A DNA stretch of 36,860 nt, from assembly GCA_002716625.1 (NCBI GenBank), contig PBAS01000074.1:1-36860 (forward strand). The letters run 5' to 3'. Source of the stretch: Phycisphaeraceae bacterium (GTDB lineage Bacteria; Planctomycetota; Phycisphaerae; Phycisphaerales; Phycisphaeraceae). The position numbers and the translations under genes were made by a program. This document shows, piece after piece, positions 25,147-34,087 of this stretch (position 1 is its first letter; each line of letters opens with the position of its first letter). Under the pieces are notes generated by a model, which had not been told where the DNA came from, searched no databases, and was given only the letters and a program-made list of their open reading frames with translations.

Positions 25147-25962
25147 CTAACGCACCCAGTGCCTGAAAAGTGGCTTGGCCTTTTCCGGCAGCTTGGCAAA
25201 TACATCGGGTGGAATGGTTGGCACCTCGTTTTCCGATAACCCATCGGCTTCCACCATGTCAGCCCGCTCCTGTGATCCGGGCATGAGAATGTCAAGATTC
25301 AGCCACCACGGTGCATACCGAACAGGCACGCCGACACGCGGCTGGTCACTTCGGTTTGACGCAACGGCATGCCACAGCCGGCTATCAAAAATAACAACGC
25401 TACCGGGGTTACCACAAACCTGCATCTCGGTTGGGTAGGACGTTGTTCGATCCACGCCGTTACCACCTGATGGATTGGTACTGCTGCGATGGCTGCCGGG
25501 GACAACAAAGGTGCCCCCCGTCTCAGGTGTGAACGGTGTGATCATCCAGATCGTGGTCAGGTGCATCACTGCATCAGGATACGGCATGGGCACGTGGCCG
25601 GCGTTGTCCTGATTGAACGGCCAATCGGCATGCCATTTACCACGTTCATTACCCGGAAAGTTGATGGCAGCAGTTGACATGGATACACGTACATGAGGCC
25701 CGAGCAATGTCTCGGCGATACCGAGGACCCGATCATTGGCAAGATACTCGGCCAGCGACTGGTCGTAACTGATCAGCCCCTTACGTGTTTTTGCACCCTG
25801 GATAAGGGTTGTCCGACCACTGCGCTCGACGGTTGCCTCAATACTACGACGCACCGCGTCAATTTCACCTGCAGGGACAACACCTTCGAGGATACAAAAG
25901 CCATCTACGCTGATATGGCGTAATGCCTCGTCGATTGATTGGGCGGTGGCTGAAGTACTCAT
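25147..25962 (-). CDS. Phytanoyl-CoA dioxygenase (PhyH) family protein, first
   Basis: 271 residues from ATG at 25962. The Fe(II) ligands are His111 and Asp113 (WHADWPF) and a distal His198 (FDSRLWHAVASN), with a 2-oxoglutarate-binding Arg at 209 or 215. PETGGTFVVPGSH (146-158) is the usual PhyH segment. Members hydroxylate diverse substrates using oxygen and 2-oxoglutarate; the substrate cannot be inferred. It shares little sequence with the second PhyH-like enzyme at 27787. The gene is convergent with the aldo/keto reductase, and no operon partner is evident. The 198 bases upstream of its start, to the helicase stop, contain no recognised gene. Confidence 0.9.
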   Translation of the reverse strand: MSTSATAQSIDEALRHISVDGFCILEGVVPAGEIDAVRRSIEATVERSGRTTLIQGAKTRKGLISYDQSLAEYLANDRVLGIAETLLGPHVRVSMSTAAINFPGNERGKWHADWPFNQDNAGHVPMPYPDAVMHLTTIWMITPFTPETGGTFVVPGSHRSSTNPSGGNGVDRTTSYPTEMQVCGNPGSVVIFDSRLWHAVASNRSDQPRVGVPVRYAPWWLNLDILMPGSQERADMVEADGLSENEVPTIPPDVFAKLPEKAKPLFRHWVR

Positions 25963-26160
25963 GGCTGTCGATTCTAGTTTTTTTTGCTAATGCGGCAATG
26001 ATCGCCCATAGCATCCTTCTGCAGATAAACACATTGCCAATCACAGCGTAAACGGCGAAGTGGGTCAAGAAACTCATTCATTATTACCTCATGGTAATGT
26101 TCAGCAACAACATGAGTGACACCACAACAACCTTGATTACGCTCTGGATTGGATGCCTAA

Positions 26161-27438
26161 TCAACCTTTCTTCGCGGTCTGTTTTGAACGAAACCGCAAT
26201 TTCTTTTTCCGCTGCCGGCGCAAGGAACTTTTGCTTCGTGGCGCACCAGCCTCCTTGCGAGCCATGGGATGATTTGCCGCCTTCTGTTCCGTTGTCGAGC
26301 CAAAACCCTCTGTCTGACGACGTGGAATTGGGGCGCCGATCATCCGCTCAGTTGCCTTGACCCACGAATGGTCATCATCGGTCACAAAGGTGAAGGCACC
26401 CCCTTCAAGTTCTGCCCGTCCAGTACGACCGATACGGTGTGTGTAGGCTTCAGGCGTACTGGGAACATCAAAGTTGATGACGTGTGATACACCACTTACA
26501 TCAATACCACGTGCCGCGATATCCGTTGCGACAAGAATATCGTAATGCCGTGCACGAAACCCCTGCATGGCCCGGTCACGCTTTGCCTGGGACAGGTTTC
26601 CCTGGAGCCCCACGGCACGATACCCAGCCTTACCCAGCTGTTCGGCGAGCCGACGTGCTCGATACTTCGTCCGGGTAAAGACAATGGCAGAATCACAATT
26701 ATCCCCAGAAAGCAACTGCTCGAGCAGCGTGCGCTTTTGACGCTCTGGAACCATACACAGCGCATGATCAATCGTTTGGGCAGGAGCAGAACCCGCCAAC
26801 TTTACGACATGAGGTTTCTTGAGGAACTTATTGGCCAGGCCACAAATTTCATTGGGCATGGTGGCTGAAAAAAGGAGGCTCTGGCGTTGTGAAGGTACGG
26901 CTGCAAGGATCCGGCGAATATCCGGAAGGAAGCCCATGTCAAACATGTGGTCTGCTTCATCAAGCACAAGAACCTCGATCCGGTCCAAGCGGAGGAATCC
27001 CTGTTGAAGAAGATCAAGAATACGCCCTGGACAGCCCACTATGATCCCAGGCTTTTTACGTAGGGCCTTGACCTGGTGCTGACTCGATACACCACCGTAG
27101 ATGGTCACCAGCTTGATCCGGGTGAATTTTGCAAGAACCTTGATCTCTTCAGCGATTTGTGTTGCCAGTTCACGCGTGGGTGCAACAACCAGGGCAGTTG
27201 GACCACCTTGTTGAGCTTTAAGTATCCGATCGAGTATCGGTAGCGCAAAAGCAGCAGTCTTACCCGTACCGGTCTGCGCAAGACCGAGGACATCCCGTCC
27301 CGCCAAGCCGGCCGGGATGGTTTTTGCTTGGATCGGTCTTGGATCACCAAAACCGGCAGCTTGGACACCCCGCAACAGGACGTCGGGAAGCTTGAGCCGA
27401 TCGAAACCGCTTAGTGGCATTGTCGCGTTCGCTGTCAT
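26161..27438 (-). CDS. rhlE: DEAD-box RNA helicase, RhlE type
   Basis: About 425 residues from ATG at 27438 (MTANATMPLSGF); an upstream in-frame start adds a tail unlike the family. All helicase motifs are present: Q motif (GFGDPRPIQAKTIP), I AQTGTGKT, Ia PTRELATQ, II DEAD, III SAT, V ARGIDV and VI HRIGRTGRA. A basic C-terminal tail (KSSLRRQRKKKLRFRSK) is typical of RNA-binding RhlE proteins. The role is unwinding structured RNA in ribosome assembly or RNA decay, from family knowledge. A start at 27420 (MPLSGF) is an alternative, as neither has a good ribosome binding site. It is divergent from the second PhyH gene. Confidence 0.93.
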   Translation of the reverse strand: MTANATMPLSGFDRLKLPDVLLRGVQAAGFGDPRPIQAKTIPAGLAGRDVLGLAQTGTGKTAAFALPILDRILKAQQGGPTALVVAPTRELATQIAEEIKVLAKFTRIKLVTIYGGVSSQHQVKALRKKPGIIVGCPGRILDLLQQGFLRLDRIEVLVLDEADHMFDMGFLPDIRRILAAVPSQRQSLLFSATMPNEICGLANKFLKKPHVVKLAGSAPAQTIDHALCMVPERQKRTLLEQLLSGDNCDSAIVFTRTKYRARRLAEQLGKAGYRAVGLQGNLSQAKRDRAMQGFRARHYDILVATDIAARGIDVSGVSHVINFDVPSTPEAYTHRIGRTGRAELEGGAFTFVTDDDHSWVKATERMIGAPIPRRQTEGFGSTTEQKAANHPMARKEAGAPRSKSSLRRQRKKKLRFRSKQTAKKG

Positions 27439-27786
27439 AAATAAACCCGTCTCCACCCCGCACTGGCAGGTCTTACCCCGAGTACCCGGTCTTGAGCTAT
27501 CGACCCATCGTACATGCAACGGTAAAAAAAGCCCTCATTCAGGATATGTCCCCCACAACACAAACAACCCGGCGGCACCTTGTTCCAGGTTATTTGTAAA
27601 CAGCGGTCCCAGGATGGTGCGCCTGGATAGCAGTAAACAGGAGTGCCGATCCTTTTTTTGATATCTTGACATAAGATGGACAAAAGGCTTATCTGGTCAT
27701 ACGAAGATCAATCTCGTCAGGACGCCGTGGAACCGGTCAATCATGCATTTCGACAACAAACGTGAAAAAAGTGAACGGAGACAACC
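27439..27786. other. Divergent intergenic region holding a duplicated 3' end of the downstream dioxygenase gene
   Basis: No intact gene is seen. It holds the 38-base repeat (27569-27606) described separately. Beyond it, GTAAACAG (27633-27640) and AGGAGTGCCGATCCTT (27639-27654) echo the sequence that follows the intact gene (AGGAACGGCGATCCTT), then T7. A perfect TTGACA lies at 27666-27671, though no good -10 follows at 17 bases. The region could carry promoters for both flanking genes. Confidence 0.55.
27569..27606 (+). repeat. 38-base direct repeat, upstream copy (relic of a PhyH gene end)
   Basis: Matches 28593-28630 with one mismatch. The intact copy encodes RRHLVPGDL, the stop codon and 8 further bases; here the same bases lie 180 bases before the gene start with no open gene in front. 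The copies are 1024 bases apart and bracket the whole dioxygenase gene. Confidence 0.92.
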
Positions 27787-28623
27787 GTGATCACTGAACA
27801 GCAGATCCAGACCTTCGAACAAGATGGCGCCGTCACCATCGACTCGCCCTTGACTGGCCGACAACTGGCCGCCGCATCTGATCTGACAGACCGCCTGTTA
27901 CCGCTTGGCGAGCCAAAGGATGGCGAGCGGATACGATATCGGGTGGGAAAAAATAACCTTCTTGACCCACCGTTCGTTGAAATTATTGAACATCCGTTTT
28001 TCGAGCAGGTCACGAACCGACTGCTCCAGGCCGACCATGCCGTCGTGATTGGCACGGCGCTTCGCAAGACCCATCCCCAGCCCGGCGCTAAATTTGAAGT
28101 CGGTGAACATACCGACATCACCTATAGCCTAGCTGACATGGCGTCCGTTCCACGGCGAATGGATATCAGTTTTTTCCTGTGGCTCTCAGACGTGGATGGG
28201 AAATGTGCGCCACTCATCTACCGGCCTGGAAGCCATCGGCTGATCGCCCAGCACATGGGTGACCGGCCCCGCTATGTCCATGGGCCATTCGATCCCGATG
28301 ATTATCGCAATGTCCCAGACATTCATACGCTGCCCGTCGGATCCGCCGCCCATCGTGAGCATTGGCCTGACCTGGAATATGCCAAGCCGGTTCCGTGCAT
28401 TGCCCGGGCCGGCCAGGTAACTGTCATCAACCAAGCCGCGATTCACAGCGCGTCAACCAACCGGGGAATGACCTCCCGGAAATCCCTGATTATTGGCTTT
28501 AGACCCCACAACATCGTGATGGGTGAAAGGAAAGCCGGGCTCGAAATACGCAGGCAATACCTTCGTGATCTGAAAAACCAATTGTCGCCAAACCGGCGGC
28601 ACCTTGTTCCAGGTGATTTGTAA
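27787..28623 (+). CDS. Phytanoyl-CoA dioxygenase (PhyH) family protein, second
   Basis: 278 residues from GTG at 27787, with GGAG 6 bases upstream. The iron site is His108 and Asp110 (EHTDITYS) with a distal His220 (VINQAAIHSAS); Arg231 (TSRKSLIIGF) may bind 2-oxoglutarate. RPGSHRLIAQH (146-156) matches the PhyH GSH segment. The family hydroxylates small molecules using Fe(II), oxygen and 2-oxoglutarate. The substrate is unknown. The gene is framed by a 38-base direct repeat of its own 3' end, suggesting that a tandem copy was once present. No operon partner is seen. Confidence 0.88.
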   Translation: MITEQQIQTFEQDGAVTIDSPLTGRQLAAASDLTDRLLPLGEPKDGERIRYRVGKNNLLDPPFVEIIEHPFFEQVTNRLLQADHAVVIGTALRKTHPQPGAKFEVGEHTDITYSLADMASVPRRMDISFFLWLSDVDGKCAPLIYRPGSHRLIAQHMGDRPRYVHGPFDPDDYRNVPDIHTLPVGSAAHREHWPDLEYAKPVPCIARAGQVTVINQAAIHSASTNRGMTSRKSLIIGFRPHNIVMGERKAGLEIRRQYLRDLKNQLSPNRRHLVPGDL

Positions 28624-28630
28624 ACAGCGG
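28593..28630 (+). repeat. 38-base direct repeat, downstream copy (3' end of the second PhyH gene)
   Basis: CCGGCGGCACCTTGTTCCAG starts the repeat; it spans the last nine sense codons, the TAA stop and 8 bases after it. Copy 1 is at 27569-27606. Confidence 0.92.
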
Positions 28631-28718
28631 ATCAGGAACGGCGATCCTTGCGCAGATCATGAAACCAAAGACAACCTTTCACCCTTGACGGCCGCCTTTT
28701 GTAAAAAGCACAGTAACT

Positions 28719-29225
28719 TTACGAACCACCTTCGCGAAGACGACGTGCTTCCTCTCTAGCCCGACGTTCCCGTTCTTCAAATTCCTGTATTTTCTTTGCA
28801 CGTTGAATCGCATCCTCCTGCTCCTTGCGCAAACGGGCCAGCTCAGCTTCTGCCGCCTCCGCCTTCTGGCGGGCAGCCAGCACTTGCGGATCATCCACCG
28901 ATTTGCCGAAAGAGATCAGCTGACGCCTTTTTGTTTCCGCTTTCTGCTTGCGTTCCCGGGCTCGCTCAATCGCCTGCTGCCGCGCAGCAGCCTGATCCTT
29001 GTCATCTGCATCGCCAAGAAGCCCGCCGATCAGTGCTCCGGATGCAGCTCCAATGGCTGCGCCTTTACCATCTTCATCAGACTGGTGGCCAATGATCCAT
29101 CCGGCAATTGCACCTGTTGCAGCACCCGTAGCAGCCCCACGCTGAGCGTTTGGCCCCATGCTTTGGCAGCCACCGAGTAGGAGAATGACCAGTAAAACGG
29201 GAATAGGGGTGTGTATTGTTTTCAT
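28719..29225 (-). CDS. Glycine-zipper lipoprotein with charged coiled coil
   Basis: About 168 residues from ATG at 29225, which yields a clean lipoprotein signal (MKTIHTPIPVLLVILLLGGC, lipobox LGGC). In-frame starts further upstream are possible but weaken the signal. A glycine-zipper segment (about 27-60: GAATGAATGAIAGWIIGH, GAAIGAASGALIGGLLGD) resembles YMGG/2TM-glycine-zipper membrane-inserting proteins. Residues about 65-165 are highly charged and coiled-coil forming (ERARERKQKAETKRR, EERERRAREEARRLREGGS). It is probably an outer-membrane lipoprotein with an envelope-stability role, from family resemblance only. It is divergent from the DUF4838 gene. Confidence 0.85.
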   Translation of the reverse strand: MKTIHTPIPVLLVILLLGGCQSMGPNAQRGAATGAATGAIAGWIIGHQSDEDGKGAAIGAASGALIGGLLGDADDKDQAAARQQAIERARERKQKAETKRRQLISFGKSVDDPQVLAARQKAEAAEAELARLRKEQEDAIQRAKKIQEFEERERRAREEARRLREGGS

Positions 29226-29483
29226 GGACGAATTATATGCAGCTAAATTCATGATGTTAACCCCCACGTGCCATGGTGCTCCGGACAACGCCTGCCAAAC
29301 CCTAACCATGGAACTTCACTCACCATGTAAATGGTCGATTGTCAATCATCTTTCCCCACCATTAAACTGGGCAATTATGCTTGCCGGCCCCAGCAACGGC
29401 AGGAACCATGCCCCCTTACCCTGCACAGGTTCTCCGTACAGGCACGGGTCCCTGATTCTTGAGCTGCACATCAAACATAGGCC

Positions 29484-31409
29484 ATGACTATCCCGGAGAT
29501 TCCAGTGGAAACCAACACAGTGAATAAATTCATACAAAGTGGCGGGATCAAAAATCCGCTTATCGGCGACTTCTTCTTGGCTAGGATCGCAGCCTGCGTC
29601 TTGATGATATGGACCGCCACACCAACACCTGTCACAGGCAAACCGGCCCAACAAGGCTCAGCTCCAAAGGTTTTATTCGCCACACAAGGTCGTGCGTCAA
29701 TGGATGTCGTGGTGGCAGCGGGTGCGTCGGAAAGGGTAAGGGAACATGCCCGGATCCTGTCGGACTACCTATCGCGCATAACAGGTGCCCAATTTTACGT
29801 CACCACGGGTGATGGCCAAACGGGCATCGCCGTTGGGCTGGCAACCGACTTCCCTGCTCTTGGCGCCGAACAATACATGACACCGCCAAGCCCATTCGAC
29901 GGTGACCGCTACCTGCTGCGGACGCATACCCATGGCCTGCATGTTATTGGCAAAACCCCCATCGCCGTGTCCCATGGCGTTTGGGACTTACTCTACGAGC
30001 TTGGGTACAGGCATTACATGATCGGCGATGCTTGGGAAATCATTCCCACCCACCGGGAGTTGTCATACGCCGTTGATCGTCGAGAAATCCCAGACTATCG
30101 CATCCGCCAAATCACACGCGGTGCCCGCTGGGTACACTGGCCCCTCACGCCTCAGACTCGAGATTGGCTCATCCATAACCGCCTGCTGAGCCCCAACCAC
30201 CTCGTCCTCAAACATATTTATCAATCAATCATCCATGATAACCAAGCGGCATTTGATACCAATCCGCAATACCTAGCACTCCACGATGGCCAGCGCCAGG
30301 GAAATAAGTTCTGCATCTCGAATAAGGACCTGCGTCAACTGGTTACGGATTGGGCTATCAACTATTTTGCACGCAACTCCCAAGCGAATCACCTTTCACT
30401 GGAGCCGTCAGATGGCGGTGGGTGGTGCCAATGCGACAAATGCAAAGCGATGGGATCCGTGACTGACCAAGTCCTTGCGCTTACCAACCAGGTTACACAA
30501 GCCGTCAGCAACCGGTTCGGGCCTCGACACATTATACTTCTTGCCTACAATCAACATGGTGCTCCACCAACGCGGCGTGTTCACCCCAATATCCTTGTAC
30601 ACGTGGCGACCTCTTGGCTACATGGTTATAAACCGGGCGATCTACTGCATGCATGGAGTTCCCGAGGGGCGAAGATGCTGGGCATTTACGAATACCCTGA
30701 CGAGTTTAACCGCACCCACAACCTTCCAGCCCGAGCGAGGATCGCCAGTCCGGATTACCTGAAAAACACGCTTGGAACCTGGCATCAGCGCGGAGCCATG
30801 TTTTACTATGGGGACGCGGCCTACAGTATTGGCGCCAATGGGCTGGGGCTGTACCTCGCATCCCAAATACTTTGGGACACCGAAAAGGTCGACCATGTTG
30901 ATGTACTGGTCGACGACTTCCTGAACAATGCGTTCACAGACGCAAAAACGCCCATGAAGCGGTTCTTCGAAGTGCTCCAAACCACCCCGACACATGCCGT
31001 CCGCGACGTTGCCGACTACCAGTTCGAACATGATGCCATCGCCGAGAACAACCGCCTGGGTGTCATGTTCAAGGTACTACGTGATGCCTTCTCATTGACA
31101 TCCACCAATGCCGTTCGCAACCGCTTGAACCAGCTGTTGCTGTACACACGTTATGTCGAGCTCAGTACAGAAGTCCTGCGCAACGAGGGAGCTTCCTGCC
31201 CCAAGGCGGTCAATCAACTCACCGAGTTTGTCTATCGAATCCGAAAGCTACCAGTCATCAGCGCGTACTGGTACTTACGAGAAGCAGCCAGTGCAAATGC
31301 CCCCGCCTCGCGGATCGATGTTCAATCAATCCTCATGGGTGACGAGCCTTTTACACAACAGGAACTGGGCGTCATGCTCGAAGCAGGCGTTCGCCGATGG
31401 TCAAATTAA
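29484..31409 (+). CDS. DUF4838 family protein (glycosyl-hydrolase-like)
   Basis: 641 residues from ATG at 29484. A hydrophobic stretch (about 30-50: FFLARIAACVLMIWT) after a polar leader may be an export signal. Residues about 70-190 look like the N-terminal domain seen in GH20/GH67-type enzymes (ILSDYLSRITGAQFYVTTGD, GVWDLLYELGYRHYMIGD). The middle and C-terminal part carries DUF4838 features: LSLEPSDGGGWCQCDKC, RHIILLAYNQHGAPP, GIYEYPDEF. CxCxxC may bind metal. DUF4838 is common in Planctomycetota and Bacteroidetes polysaccharide degraders; a role in sugar polymer turnover is inferred. It is convergent with the PEP-CTERM gene. The 258 bases upstream hold no recognised gene. Confidence 0.85.
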   Translation: MTIPEIPVETNTVNKFIQSGGIKNPLIGDFFLARIAACVLMIWTATPTPVTGKPAQQGSAPKVLFATQGRASMDVVVAAGASERVREHARILSDYLSRITGAQFYVTTGDGQTGIAVGLATDFPALGAEQYMTPPSPFDGDRYLLRTHTHGLHVIGKTPIAVSHGVWDLLYELGYRHYMIGDAWEIIPTHRELSYAVDRREIPDYRIRQITRGARWVHWPLTPQTRDWLIHNRLLSPNHLVLKHIYQSIIHDNQAAFDTNPQYLALHDGQRQGNKFCISNKDLRQLVTDWAINYFARNSQANHLSLEPSDGGGWCQCDKCKAMGSVTDQVLALTNQVTQAVSNRFGPRHIILLAYNQHGAPPTRRVHPNILVHVATSWLHGYKPGDLLHAWSSRGAKMLGIYEYPDEFNRTHNLPARARIASPDYLKNTLGTWHQRGAMFYYGDAAYSIGANGLGLYLASQILWDTEKVDHVDVLVDDFLNNAFTDAKTPMKRFFEVLQTTPTHAVRDVADYQFEHDAIAENNRLGVMFKVLRDAFSLTSTNAVRNRLNQLLLYTRYVELSTEVLRNEGASCPKAVNQLTEFVYRIRKLPVISAYWYLREAASANAPASRIDVQSILMGDEPFTQQELGVMLEAGVRRWSN

Positions 31410-31443
31410 CTGCCGCTTGCTCCGCCACAAAATTCGATTGGGA

Positions 31444-31460
31444 TTAAGGAAAACCCTTAA
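31444..31460. terminator. Small hairpin between convergent genes
   Basis: TTAAGG-AAAAC-CCTTAA forms a 6-base stem covering the stop codon of the PEP-CTERM gene and 35 bases past the DUF4838 stop. It lies between convergent genes and could serve both strands; no long T-run is present. Confidence 0.3.
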
Positions 31461-33274
31461 CATCGCCTGCGCCTGGTCAACAGCATGCCCATTACAACGA
31501 GCGACAATGTTGCCGGTTCAGGCACCAAGGCCAACCCGGTAACCATTGCATGGCCGGCTGACCAGTTGGCTCCAAGGACGCCAAGATCAGCAACATCGAC
31601 AAGCCCATCACCATTAAAGTCACCGTCAGACTCGGTCATGCCAGACTGGTTGAAATTTGCGCCCAGGATCCCAAGGTCCGCCACATCAACAAGGCCATCA
31701 CCATTTGCATCTCCGCCAAGCAGGAGTTCCACCACTCGCAATTGCCCCCCCACCAGCAGATCCGAATAATCCCAGCCAAGCCTCGATGAGAGCGAAGGCA
31801 GGTTTATCGTGGCAAACTCTCCCGACAGCGAACCGTAATCCAGAAGATCAAACATATCATCAGCACTTGGCGAGAATCCATCGATCAAGACGACTTCAAG
31901 GGTGCCGTCCAGATCAACCATGTCCGTCACATGCACCTGGTCATACTGGGTACCTGCCGTGGTACCCCCTAGTTCCATCAGCAAGGTGCCCTCGGCTGCC
32001 TGGGTATAGCTACCATTGATCGATGCCGTCGCCGGCGAGGCACCGGGCGAAAAGGTTCCTCCCGTGACCTCCAGATCTCCAGTTAGGCTGACAACACTTA
32101 ATGTTCCCGATTCCATAATCAGCGGAGAAGGCATCGCATCGGGCTCAATGATTTCAATCGCATCGGCAACCACCGTCCCTCCCGAAAGAGTAAGACCTCC
32201 CCGATAAACGACCGGTGTACCGCCACTGCCACCACCCGCATGCAGCGGACCAATATAAATCGTATCCCCCACATCCAGCCGACCGTCCTCCTGCACCGTC
32301 ACCTCACCGATACCACCGGCCTCCGAACTGTTTTTAGCACCGATATAAAGCTTGTTATAGATGTACCACTGTGCCTCCAGGCCGGTACCGCCCCCGTCAT
32401 TCCCGACGGTAACCATGCCCACGGCATCACCACCACCGGTATCGGGATAGCGGCCCACATAGGAATTATTTCCCTCGGCGTAGGCGCCGGTCTCGATCGT
32501 AAGTGACCCAGTGCCGTAGATACCGATCGCGTGGGTGCCTGACAGGTGGGTGGGGACCCCATTACCGTCCGTGTCACCACCACTGACCGTAACACTTCCC
32601 TGGCTGTTCCATTGGTACCCAATATCAATACTGTTACTGGTTACCTTCCCCTCATCCTCGACGACAAGCGTTCCATGGCCATAGTAGCCAACCATCAAGC
32701 TAGCATCGTCGTCCATGGTCGAGCCGTTCCCTGTCACGGTCACAGTTCCAACCCCGGTGCGATCATGCATATCCGAATATCCAATGCGGACCTTCTCGGC
32801 AATCAGATCAGCACCACCGGAAACCGTCACTTCGCCAGTTCCGAACTGCCCAACGTAAAGATGACCCGTTTGGCCGAAATCCAGGTTCCAAGATGAACCG
32901 TGGCCGTCCAACGTCACCTTCCCGCTGCTATCAATATTCTTACCAATGTAGTTGTTCGTCCCCTGGTTGCGGATATCGTCACCGTCGTTGACCAGGAGTT
33001 CTCCGACCCCACAAGCCAAGATCGACGCTAGCTCGCAAATAGAGTTCACGTCGTAATGCCCAACGGAAATACCTACACCGCTGCCGTCAGGATGCCAGGT
33101 GCTTGCGTAGGAACCGGTAAATTCAATCATGCCAAGATTATCAAATACATTGGTAGAGCCATCACCATCTGGATCAATGATTTGAATAACTGCATTTGCC
33201 GGCATGATGACCGTCAACAGACACACCACCGTAAAAACCGCGGGCAGAAAAATCGATCTTATATTCTTGCTCAT
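31457..33274 (-). CDS. PEP-CTERM protein with T5SS/PEP-CTERM-associated repeats and dockerin-like repeats
   Basis: About 605 residues. ATG at 33274 is fixed by GGAGGAGG, 4 bases upstream. A signal peptide (MSKNIRSIFLPAVF, ending at PANA) precedes beta-helix repeats of the T5SS/PEP-CTERM-associated type, such as LYVGQFGTGEVTVSGG, LMVGYYGHGTLVVEDEG and IGIYGTGSLTIETGA. GGTFSPGASPATASINGSY (about 405-425) is an autotransporter-associated element. Two dockerin-like repeats follow (GDANGDGLVDVADLGILGAN, GDFNGDGLVDVADLGVLGAN). The C-terminus is VPEPATLSLVVMGMLLTRRRR, a PEP-CTERM sorting tail expected to be processed by an exosortase. No exosortase gene is in the window. The likely place is the cell surface; the biological role is unknown. 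Confidence 0.92.
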   Translation of the reverse strand: MSKNIRSIFLPAVFTVVCLLTVIMPANAVIQIIDPDGDGSTNVFDNLGMIEFTGSYASTWHPDGSGVGISVGHYDVNSICELASILACGVGELLVNDGDDIRNQGTNNYIGKNIDSSGKVTLDGHGSSWNLDFGQTGHLYVGQFGTGEVTVSGGADLIAEKVRIGYSDMHDRTGVGTVTVTGNGSTMDDDASLMVGYYGHGTLVVEDEGKVTSNSIDIGYQWNSQGSVTVSGGDTDGNGVPTHLSGTHAIGIYGTGSLTIETGAYAEGNNSYVGRYPDTGGGDAVGMVTVGNDGGGTGLEAQWYIYNKLYIGAKNSSEAGGIGEVTVQEDGRLDVGDTIYIGPLHAGGGSGGTPVVYRGGLTLSGGTVVADAIEIIEPDAMPSPLIMESGTLSVVSLTGDLEVTGGTFSPGASPATASINGSYTQAAEGTLLMELGGTTAGTQYDQVHVTDMVDLDGTLEVVLIDGFSPSADDMFDLLDYGSLSGEFATINLPSLSSRLGWDYSDLLVGGQLRVVELLLGGDANGDGLVDVADLGILGANFNQSGMTESDGDFNGDGLVDVADLGVLGANWSAGHAMVTGLALVPEPATLSLVVMGMLLTRRRRC

Positions 33275-33582
33275 GTTCCTCCTCCAAGAACCAGACATTA
33301 TAGCAGAGCACCCGGAATGACTGAAGTGAAAATATCAGCCATTACGCGGCTTAAAGCCCCTTACGATTAGTCGCGCCTGGCAGTCAGAGGCACTACTTTG
33401 CGGGGAGGGCACCGGCACCGGTTATTTCCTTTCTTCACCAACCAGCTTCAGGATTTCCGCAGAGAATCCACCATGTCTTTTAACGGCAACAACATATTTC
33501 CATATGACCCAAGGCCCTCACAAGACAGACAGACAGCGAACAAGCGCCCATGACCTTATCCATCTACAAATCCCAGTAAATA
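33275..33582. other. Intergenic region, no gene seen
   Basis: 308 bases upstream of the PEP-CTERM gene and beyond the small lipoprotein stop, both on the minus strand. Apart from a short AGACAGACAGACAG tandem near 33525 nothing stands out. The promoter of the PEP-CTERM gene should lie here but no good -35/-10 pair is recognised. Confidence 0.5.
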
Positions 33583-33906
33583 CTAATCCGAAGCCGAGGA
33601 TCCCCGCCGCCGTATCTTCGTGTCGATCATGGCGAGTTTCTTCTTCCCATTCTCAAGGGCAGATGATCTCTCCATAAGATTACCGAACCCCAAATCACCG
33701 AGAATGGCAAAGACGTCGCGATGATCAAACCCCGTATTCTCAACCTCATCAATAAAAGACTGCACCCGGGCACGCTCTTGATATAGCCCCTCTATAGTCA
33801 TCGACGACAGATCAGTTGCAACATAGACTCTGCCGTATCGTTTGGTCGCACAACCACTCAATGCCACCACGGCAGACAAGAAGACAATACTCCACATGAT
33901 TCTCAT
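33583..33906 (-). CDS. Small predicted lipoprotein of unknown function
   Basis: About 107 residues from ATG at 33906, preceded by GAAGAG. The N-terminus MRIMWSIVFLSAVVALSGC carries a lipobox (LSGC), so the mature protein is about 89 residues, lipid-anchored. The rest is polar and helical (YQERARVQSFIDEVENTGF, NGKKKLAMIDTKIRRRG). I recognise no family. In-frame codons upstream to 33942 would place residues before the signal and are less likely. No partner is evident; the 181 bases to the next gene, in the other direction, contain nothing recognised. Confidence 0.7.
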   Translation of the reverse strand: MRIMWSIVFLSAVVALSGCATKRYGRVYVATDLSSMTIEGLYQERARVQSFIDEVENTGFDHRDVFAILGDLGFGNLMERSSALENGKKKLAMIDTKIRRRGSSASD

Positions 33907-34087
33907 TTTTGTTCTCTTCAATGTGATGTGACTCGCAAACATATGAAACCTTCAAAAGAAGATGCCGTAGCCTTAACAGAAATGACAACGACTACTTTAC
34001 CAGATGGAGATGGCAATGTGCCAGACAATTCGTGCCGCAGGCCACGACTCTAATTCACTCCATGCCAGCAGGTGAAAAACGACATAC

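Noticed and set aside
26083..26098. ATTACC-TCAT-GGTAAT hairpin near the end of the helicase gene
   Set aside because: The stem is short and no T-run follows on either strand; not enough to call a terminator.
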